Translations under genes and position numbers: made by a program
Shown: positions 21,501 to 30,500 of the stretch, one piece after another
Position numbering within the stretch: position 1 is the first letter of the stretch
How the letters are laid out: each line of letters opens with the position of its first letter
The notes under the pieces: model-generated
Database searches by the model: none
What the model was told of the DNA's origin: nothing
What the model saw: the letters and a program-made list of their open reading frames with translations, nothing else
Assembly (NCBI GenBank): GCA_964017065.1
Contig: OZ024789.1
Coordinates: forward strand, 2,016,764-2,080,763
Direction of reading: 5' to 3'
Length of the DNA stretch: 64,000 nt
Source: Haliclona indistincta
Lineage: Eukaryota; Porifera; Demospongiae; Haplosclerida; Chalinidae

Positions 21501-24500
21501 AAGTGCAACTAAAGTCACCATGCTCTCTTGCGATAGGCGAGGGTGTGGTCTGGGGACGAGACTAGGCATGCGGCTACTCTGGTGCTTTACTCACTGTACA
21601 AAGCAAAAATTCACGATCAAAACATACCAACATAAGCGCTATACATCACACAACTAATTGTAACTCAGCAAACGTCAAACAGAGGTAAATTCTGGTTGCT
21701 TTAGTCACAGGTAACTTGTTTACCTCTAGATTGCTGTCCACGCGTTCGAACGTGTAAAACGAACTGCTGGGAGCGGTGTAAACGTGGGATCATGTGACAT
21801 TTTGCCGTTCGCGGTTACGCGTTTTGATCAAACAACGTGCAACTTAATCTCACTATTAGGCAGTTGGGCGTAGGGTGAGCTCAATTTTCCGGAATAGTTT
21901 TGGGAAATTTAGGAAGAATTTTCAAGGCCTCACCCTAAAGTAAATCATAATTTATGTATAGCACAAGACTAAAGAAGTGTCTTCTGATAGACAGTACAGT
22001 GTATTACACGTAGAAACATCCTCTAGTTTACCTTTGCTAGAGGATCCCATCTTGTTCCTTTATTTTTGAAAGCATCATCCCATCTTGTTTCTTTACTTTT
22101 GCAAGCGTCATCCCTACACTTTTTATTTTTTTTTACTAAACTTTCTTACTTTATTTTTATTTGTGCAGTCTGATAAGAACAACCGAATTTTGACACTAAC
22201 TGCACGCCATAGAATAAAAACAGTAAATATGCAATCGATTTGCAATCGTAGAAACGACAATGAAAGTTTAGTTTTATTGTCCTCTACTATACATACAAAA
22301 TTAATAGCAGCATTATTGTGTACAGTGCAATCACATACACTATTGCTAAAACATCATGTTTTGTGCTGTGAGCATGTCTGTTATAAAGTGATAGCCCAGG
22401 ATGAGTCTGCTCTTCCTCTTACCAGCACTGGACCAGGATCAACAAACCTATCAACCGTTCAGTGGAATGGCCTGAGAGGAGGTGTAGTCATGCTACCACA
22501 TGTGTGAGTGGTCCACAACTAGTGATAGTGGGAGGGCAAACTTTGGAAAGTATTATCAGTGACTGTTGGATTGGTGACCTCACTACAAACCAGTGGAAGA
22601 AGGTATAGTGTTTGTATCTGATACACTTTCAAGATTGGTTTGATATTGTATACATTCTTCAGCTATCCCTCCCTGACTCTGTGACTAAACGAATCAATCA
22701 CTCACTTTCTGCTCTACAACTATCACCACACAGTGTGTTACTGGTAATATTTGGTGGACGGAAATCACAACCCGAAAGTTTTTCTGATACTCTATCCCAC
22801 ACTGCCCTCATTGAATTGAGTGAGTACTATCAATGTATTGTCCATGCAGTACAGCAGCTATAGTGAGAGACACTGGGCAGTGGTACAGGTGTATATATAC
22901 TGCTGACATAATGGCTCTTTTCTCTCATGCAGTCCTGCAAGAAGATGGAGGGCAGTGGGTGGTGGGTAGGATATTAGAAGGAGCAGCCTTGGAAGATGAG
23001 AGAGTGTACCAGCAGATGTACCGGGAGATGATACAATACAATGGTCAGTTCAAATTATTTATTTGCACGTGTTGTGTAAAGCAATTTTATTGTTTTTCAG
23101 ATGCCAAGGCGTCACTGGGAGTAACAGTCATCATGAATATCACCAACATTGGTACCCAGGGCTATCCCGGCACAGGAAAAACAACAATTCTCAACCTCGC
23201 CATGGGGAAAGAGCCAGCCCCTCAAAGGAACAGTACCGGCTGTATTGATCCACCCTCTCGCTACATGCTGATCAATAGTGAAGCAGATTCCAGTGCAGCA
23301 CAAGTGGAGTGGGAGAACATCACTACAGACAAGATGTTTGAAATGGTTTGTGGAGCAGTAAAGAAGACCATTGAAGAAAGTCCATTGGACAAGGGTCTGG
23401 TCCATTCAGACAAGCCTGAACTACCTGTAGCAATAGACACTAGCTCACTTGCTGCAAACGACACTGCTGCAGAGTATGACCCAACTCCTGTTGGCAATGA
23501 ACTGGTCCCTCCTACACCACCACCAGCAGCAGCAGCAGTAGCAGGCAGTGCTACTCAGATACAAGCAGCAGCTGAGCCTTCTCTTGATCCTTATTCTCCA
23601 GTGGCTAACGTTGGCTTTACTTGGTTTCCTGATCTGCTCAAAGAACTGTACAACAGCAGAAGTTCTGGTGTAATCTTCAACTCCCACTGGATGATGGTGA
23701 CTGACTGTGGTGGCCAACCACCATTTCTGGATGCAGCCGCTCTATTCCTTCGAAACAGCTGTCTTCAAATTTTTCCTCTCAAACTCAATGAGCCCTTGAG
23801 CAAAATAGCAAAGTTTTCTTATTTCTTTAGTGGCAAGTCTGCCAACTGTGATCAATTTGATGTAGTGTTGAGCAATCAACAGATAATGGAGACACTAGCC
23901 AAGTCTACAGCTTCTATTCAGCCGCCATACACACCGTCAGCAACTGAGTGTCCAAAGGGAGCTAAATTCACAATCGTGGGCACATTTGAAGACAAGGCAC
24001 ATCATTGCAGTGAAACAGTAGCAGAGAAAGAGACGATTCTCAAACAAGTCCTCGAACCGTACAAAGCATTCCGAGTGCAGCTGGGTAGCAAGGTGATCCT
24101 GCCTATCAATGCCGTCGCCATGAACACCGAGACCAAGAAGGAGCGGACAGAGTCAGCAAAGAAACTTCGACGACTATTGAAAAAGGCAAATGTGACAATG
24201 AAAGTAGAGGTAAAGCTGCGCTGGTTTGGGTTTCTCCTGAGCATGCTGACTATAGCTGAGAAGGATGGTAAAGCCATACTCACACTTAGTGAGTGCTATA
24301 GACTCGGAGACTCTCTTGAGATGGACAAATCAGAGACCATGAGAGCAATCCAGTTTCTCCATGACATCAGCCTCATCATGCATTTTGATACTCCGAAGCT
24401 CAGAGACTCTGTCATCATCGACACCAAACCAGTACTCAACAAGCTCTCTCGACTATTCACTCTCTCGTTTCTGGATGAAGATTTCCTTGTCGAGCACTAC

Positions 24501-27500
24501 GAGGACATTGTCCTTCCTGATGGAGCCAAGGAACTACTCCAGCACCACGGGCGCTTCACCCGGTCCACACTAGAGTCATGCGTTGAGTTCTCTGAGTCCA
24601 TTCGATCGCAATTCTTTGTGGACATTCTAGAGCATGTAAAGGTAGTGGCTGCGATTGATCAAACTTCAGAGTATTTTATGCCTTGCGCTTTACCCTATGC
24701 TACTGAAATGCCTGACTCCTCCCACCCATGGGTGATTAGACTGAGAGTAAAACGAGAAATTAAAGAAGAGTATGTTCCTATCCCAGTGGGTTACCTACCA
24801 GCCATTCTAGTCTTCCTTCTCACTATGTTCTCTGGTCGCTTCTTCTTATTAGAAAATGAAAGTCAGCGACAATATCGAAATGTGATCAAGTTGTGTTACA
24901 AGCCTGGAGGAGTGGTCTGTTTAGTGGAGCGCCATCTTCAACTGGAGGTACACTTCTCTTGCTTTGACCGACTTCAGCAAGAGTGCACGAACATTCGAAA
25001 TCACGTTTTGCAGTCGATTCGTTTGACAGAAGAAAAGCTCCACATCAGAGAAGGTGCCATCACCAAGGTGGACTCTTTCCTATGCTCCTGTGGTGAGGGC
25101 AGCAGGGCCCAGCACATCTGTGCCTACAACCCTGAGACACAGATTGTGGAATGTGAGGAGACAAGAGAAGTGTTTGTATTGGAAGCTCATCATCAGCTGT
25201 GGCTAGGTGTGTTGTGATGTAGTCTCTGATGATACATGTGATAATTGTATTGATGTAGGAGCAGCAATGGAGAGCACTGCACACTCTATTCACTGCAGTG
25301 ACGACACCAGTGACAGTCATGAGCTACCACCACTTGCAGCAGCAGAAGGTGAGCACTGTATACTGGTGTGGCTAGTTCAACCTCAGCTGCATGGTATTAT
25401 GTGGTATCATGATAATGTAACTCTAGAGGCCGCCAGGCGCGAGACAAACACTGAGGATTCAGTTCAGAGCAACTGCTCTATTCAACTCTTTCTTACTGAA
25501 TCACATTCTAACTCAATACAATTGATACATGGCTTTATATACAGCACATAATTAGAATCATAGTCATAATCAGTTATAGTTAACACTAGTTCACAGTCAG
25601 ATATTACACCTCTCCCTCCTGAGGTTGAGCGTCCTCGATCAAAATGTCATCACTTTCTTTTGCGAAGACGACCAGACCATCCTCTCGGAGATTTGTTTTC
25701 TTCATGGGGAGATTTGTTCTCTTCACAAGGAGACTTATCCTTTTCACAGGGAGATTTGTCATCTTCATTGGGAGTCGCCTCATCCAATCTATCTTGGGTT
25801 TGCTCTCCTGGTGAACCTCTCTTCTTCGGTTTCTTCTTCTTTGGTGGCCAAAAATCCGAAGCAAGCTCCTCAGGGCAAGCACATAGTCTGTCCAGGGCCA
25901 CCAAGATGGTATCCTCCTCTGGTCTATCGATCCTTCTAATCCTTGCCGTATTCAAGTCCATTTCAACGACTCTATAAGGTCCATGATAGGGTCTGGCAAA
26001 TTTTCTCAGAGGCCCTGTCTTGTCAGCCGGTTTAAAGAGAAATACTCGGTCGCCCACTCCAAAGCGCGGCGGTCTTGCTTTTCGATCGTAGCAGTTCTTT
26101 TGTCTCTTCTGAGCCTTTCCAATACACTTCCGTGCATCCTCCCATGCTTCAGCAGTGCGACGAGCCAAACTAGCTCCATATTCTTTTAGATTGCAATCAT
26201 GCCGAGTTTTCTTACTGGACAAAACAGTCTGAGTAGGAAGACGAGGATCCCTGCCGTAGAGCAAGAAGAATGGAGATTCTTGGGTGCTCATCTGTTGGGA
26301 CGCTCTGTAAGCAAACAACACAAACGGTAGTCGCTGATCCCAGTCCTTTCCATCCCGCTCAACTGTCTTAGCCAGCATATTGATGAGAGTCCTGTTGAAC
26401 CTCTCGACCAGTCCATCGGTTTGTGGATGGTATGCTGTGGTGTTTACTTTCTTGTATCCCAGTACCACCTGTACCTCCTTGAGTAATTCAGACAAGAAGG
26501 CTTGACCACGGTCTGACAGCAACTCTGAGGGAACTCCATGACGAGCCACAATCTCTCTCACAAGCAAATTTGCTATCGTAGCTGCTGTCTGGTCAGGAGT
26601 GGGAAATACCTCAGGCCACTTGGTCAAGTAGTCCATAAATACCACCGCATACTTATTGCCTCGACTGGATGTTGGAAACTGGATAACATCGACACCAACA
26701 CGGTCAAAGGGTCCATTGACGGGTATCGGTGTGAGTGGAGAGTGCACAGCTCGTCCTGGAGAATAAGTGTTACAAACCAAACAGGCACGAGTCCAGTGTG
26801 TGATGTCAGCCCTCATACTATGCCACCAATAATGTCGTCTTAGCTCACTATGTACCTTAGTATCACTCAAGTGTGCTCCAAACACTCCAGCATGAGCTTC
26901 AATGAACAATAGTTGTCGCTGACTTCGAGGTGGGATTATCCTGAGGGTGCTGTCCTTCTCCACTCTGTACAACACATCATCTTCAATCACATACTGAGAA
27001 CTTGACAGCACCAACGTCCTAGCTCGACTCTCATCCTCAGGTAGAACACCAGTCTCGAGGTACACAATGATCTCAGACAAGTCAGAATCTTCTCTCTGAG
27101 CTGCAGATAAGGCAGAATGGTCAGAATCTGCTGCAAGGTCCATGGCAGCAATCACCCCATCAGGTTCGGTGAGATCCTCACTATCTGATAGTGGAGCTCT
27201 GGATAGAGTGTCGGCATTCACATTGCTATGACCCGAACGATGCTTGATCGTCAAATTCAACTCCTGAATTGCCATGCCCCAACGTGCTAGCTTTCCAGAT
27301 GGTTGTGGAGTATTCAGCAAAGAGGTCAGAGCGGAGTGGTCTGTAAATACTTCACAAGAATGTCCATAGAGATAGGGTCTAAAGTGCTTGACTGCCCACA
27401 CAACTCCCAAACCTTCAAGCTCGGTGATACCATAATTCTTCTCATGTGATTGCAAAGATCGGCTAGCATAAGCAACAGGATGTACAGAGCCATCATCTTG

Positions 27501-30500
27501 TTTCTGAGCCAACACTGCTCCAAGTCCTGCTCCTGATGCATCAGTCTCGAGCACGAAAGGTCTTGAGAAATCAGGGAATACCAATAATGGAGAGTTGATG
27601 AGTAGCTCTTTCAAATCATCGAATGCTTTCTGACAGTTGTGTGTCCAAGCAAAAGGAACATCCTTCTTGGTGAGAGCATGAAGTGGTCCAGCAATCTTGG
27701 CGAAGCCTGGAACGAACTTCCGATAATACGAGGCAAGACCTAGAAAAGAACGCAGTGTCTTTACGTCTTGTGGTACAGGAAACTGTCGCACTGCCTCGAC
27801 CTTCTTTGGATCTGCCCGAACACCATGTTCCGAGACCACATGTCCTAAATACTCTACTTCAGTTAGAGCAAATCGGCACTTTCCTGGTCGTAGTTTCAAC
27901 CCTGCCTCACGAAGACGATCTGTCACCTTGGAGAGATTAACATTGTGTTCTTCCATAGTTCGCCCGAACACAAGTACATCATCAAGATATACAACACAAA
28001 CTGACCGTGCCAATCCTGACAGGACAATTTCCATCAATCTCTGGAAAGTAGCAGGTGCATTCACCAACCCAAACGGCATCTTTCTGAACTGATACAGACC
28101 TGCAAAAGTGGTGAAAGCTGTCTTTTCTTTGGAGTCCTCATCCATAGCAACCTGCCAGTATCCGGATGCAAGGTCTAATGCTGAGAAATACTTGGAACCA
28201 TTCAGGATATCTAGTGTGTCGTCAATCCTGGGTAATGGGAATTCATCCAACTTAGTGATCTGGTTAAGCTTCCGATAGTCAACGCAGAAACGAATTCCAC
28301 CGTCTTTCTTCTGAACAAGTACTATTGGGCTGGCCCAAGGACTAGCTGAGGGTTCAATAACTCCTTGTTTGAGCATGTCATCTACAAGCTCTTCAACCTT
28401 GTTTCTTAGTGCAAATGGAGTCCTTCTCAAAGGTTGCTTGATAGGGAGGTGTTGACCGGTGTTGATTGGGTGAGTCACTAACTCAGTTGTACCAAGCTCA
28501 CTTGGGTCTAGTGCAAAGACATCAGAATAAGAAGACAATAGAGATTGTAGAGACTCTCGGTCGTCCTTCACAAGATGACTAAAGTCAGTGCCGATCTGAT
28601 TGAACAGCTTAGCGATCCGTTCCTGACGCTTGTCAGCTTCATCGTGTGGTAGGTCTTCCACTGTGAGGCTCTGCAGTCTGGATAGTTCTGCTGATCGACT
28701 CAAGTCACTCTCATCTCTAGACAACACAGTGGTTGCTGTAACAAGTCCAAGATGAGTCCCTTCTTCTAGGCACTCTTTCTCAACACCACTGTTCTGCAAT
28801 ACCAATGTCAAGAATTGGTCTTCTTTCATCTCTACGACACTGTCAGCCATTTGTAGTCCTTGACTCAGTTCAGATGGGGTGAACATTAGTGGTCCTTTGA
28901 GGGGAGTGCCTTCCACGGTCGCACGTACTACCTTTTGCATACCAGCTGGAATCTTCACAGCTTGCAGTAGTCGTACCTCTTTTCCATCAAGTAGTCTGGT
29001 TTCTACTTCTTTCTGTACAGGCTGTGTAACACCAGGCTCATGGGGAGATTCTCGACTTTCCTCTCTAACAGTCGGCTTCGACTCTGATGGAGTAAGTTGC
29101 TCACTAGCGAAGAGATCTGTTGTGCCACCATCAGCATCCTTTGTTACCAAGGAGAATCCTAGCTGAGGTTGAACGTCGGTGCCTAATAAGAGGTCATTGG
29201 GAGCGTTCTTGCGAACTAAAATAGTAGTATTCATTTGGCATCGTCCCCTGGACAGAGTGAGTTCAGTCTGAGCAATGAAATCTAGGCGGTGTCCACCATA
29301 GCTTTTCAACATTACATCAGGGGCTTTGAGCTTCTTGCGAGTAGATTCTATCCACTGCGCATCTGTCTGCTCCTTAGGTCGGTTGCTCTTAAGAACCTTC
29401 CACACGAACTCCAAAGAGGCAATAGTGGCTGGCGATCCAGTGTCTATTAGAGCTTCGACACTGATCCCTTCCAACGCGACAGTAGCATAGACAGTAGGTC
29501 CCAACCTCGAACCTTTGTCAGCTGGTATGACTGCTTTTACTGCATTAAGACTCTCAATAGCTGCATCCAATTCAGCTTGCCGTAGCTTTTCACGGAGGAT
29601 TTCTATCTCTTGTTTTTTATCCACAGAGTCAGAATTCTCTTGTGGGGTCATGTGTTTCACTTGAGATTTTCCTCGCGATTCGCCACTGTTCTTGGGAGTC
29701 TTCTGATAGGGGCAATCAGTCTTGTAGTGTCCTTCCATACCACATCGGTAACAGGCGACATTCTTGCCACGTGGGGTCTTGGGTGGATCAGTACGATCAG
29801 AGGGAGTAGGTAGAGGAACTTTAGGAGGAGTAGCTGGTGTAGGGAGGTTACGGTTCACCGGTCCGCCAAAACGATTCTTGTTTTGATATAGTTTCTGTGG
29901 GTAACGTCCCGAAACTTCTTTCCACTTGGCTTCCTCAAATCTGGCTTTAGCTACAATCTCATCAACACTGCCCTCAACGCCCACAACTTTGGCTTGGATT
30001 TCTGGTCGAAGACCAGACACAAACTGGTTCAGTAGAACTATCTGACCAACCTTCTCAGCTTCTGTGTTACCACCTATGGTAGTAGAATATGCTTTGCTGT
30101 GTAGCTTGCGAAGCTCTTGGGCGTAGTCATCGACGGATTCACTAGCTCCCTGTTTTCGACTATGAAACATCTGGGTCTGTAGTGCCGTCAGTTTAACTGG
30201 TGTAAACCTCTTCTTCAATGCACCAATTAGTTGGTCATAGTCGGCCTTCTGTGTTGGAGTACAGGACCTATAGAAGGACTTAGCGTTGCCTCGAAGAGCT
30301 GCAGTGAGGTGTACTGTCTTGAAATTTTTGTCCCACCTAGCAACACGTGCCACTGCTTCAAAGTGATCCAACCATTCTTCAAATGTTTCACCATCACGCT
30401 GATCTCCGCCATGAAAGCTGGGAATAGACGGTAAGTGGGCAGGATGGACCATAGGTGGGTAAGGTGTAGCGCTTGCAGCTCCAGTTAACCCTGGGTTGAA

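Larger units (their letters stand above)
16623..21564 (+). mobile_element. MULE-like element carrying a RecQ helicase fragment, copy 2, split by gypsy
   Basis: A perfect 9-bp duplication GGCATGCGG flanks it (16,614-16,622 and 21,565-21,573). Its ends are the inverted TAGTCTCGTCCCCAGACC, continuing with inverted similarity for about 70 bp. Without the gypsy insertion (16,801-21,169) it is about 573 bp and colinear with 1304-1889. The interior again carries the 5' end of a helicase reading frame and no transposase, so it must have moved in trans. Confidence 0.75.

Noticed and set aside
22833..25217. Single 794-codon ORF as a stand-alone gene starting at 22,833
   Set aside because: The first part reads through intron sequence. 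Splice sites at 23,043/23,101 and 25,206/25,259 and phase continuity with Kelch exons upstream favour one spliced gene.
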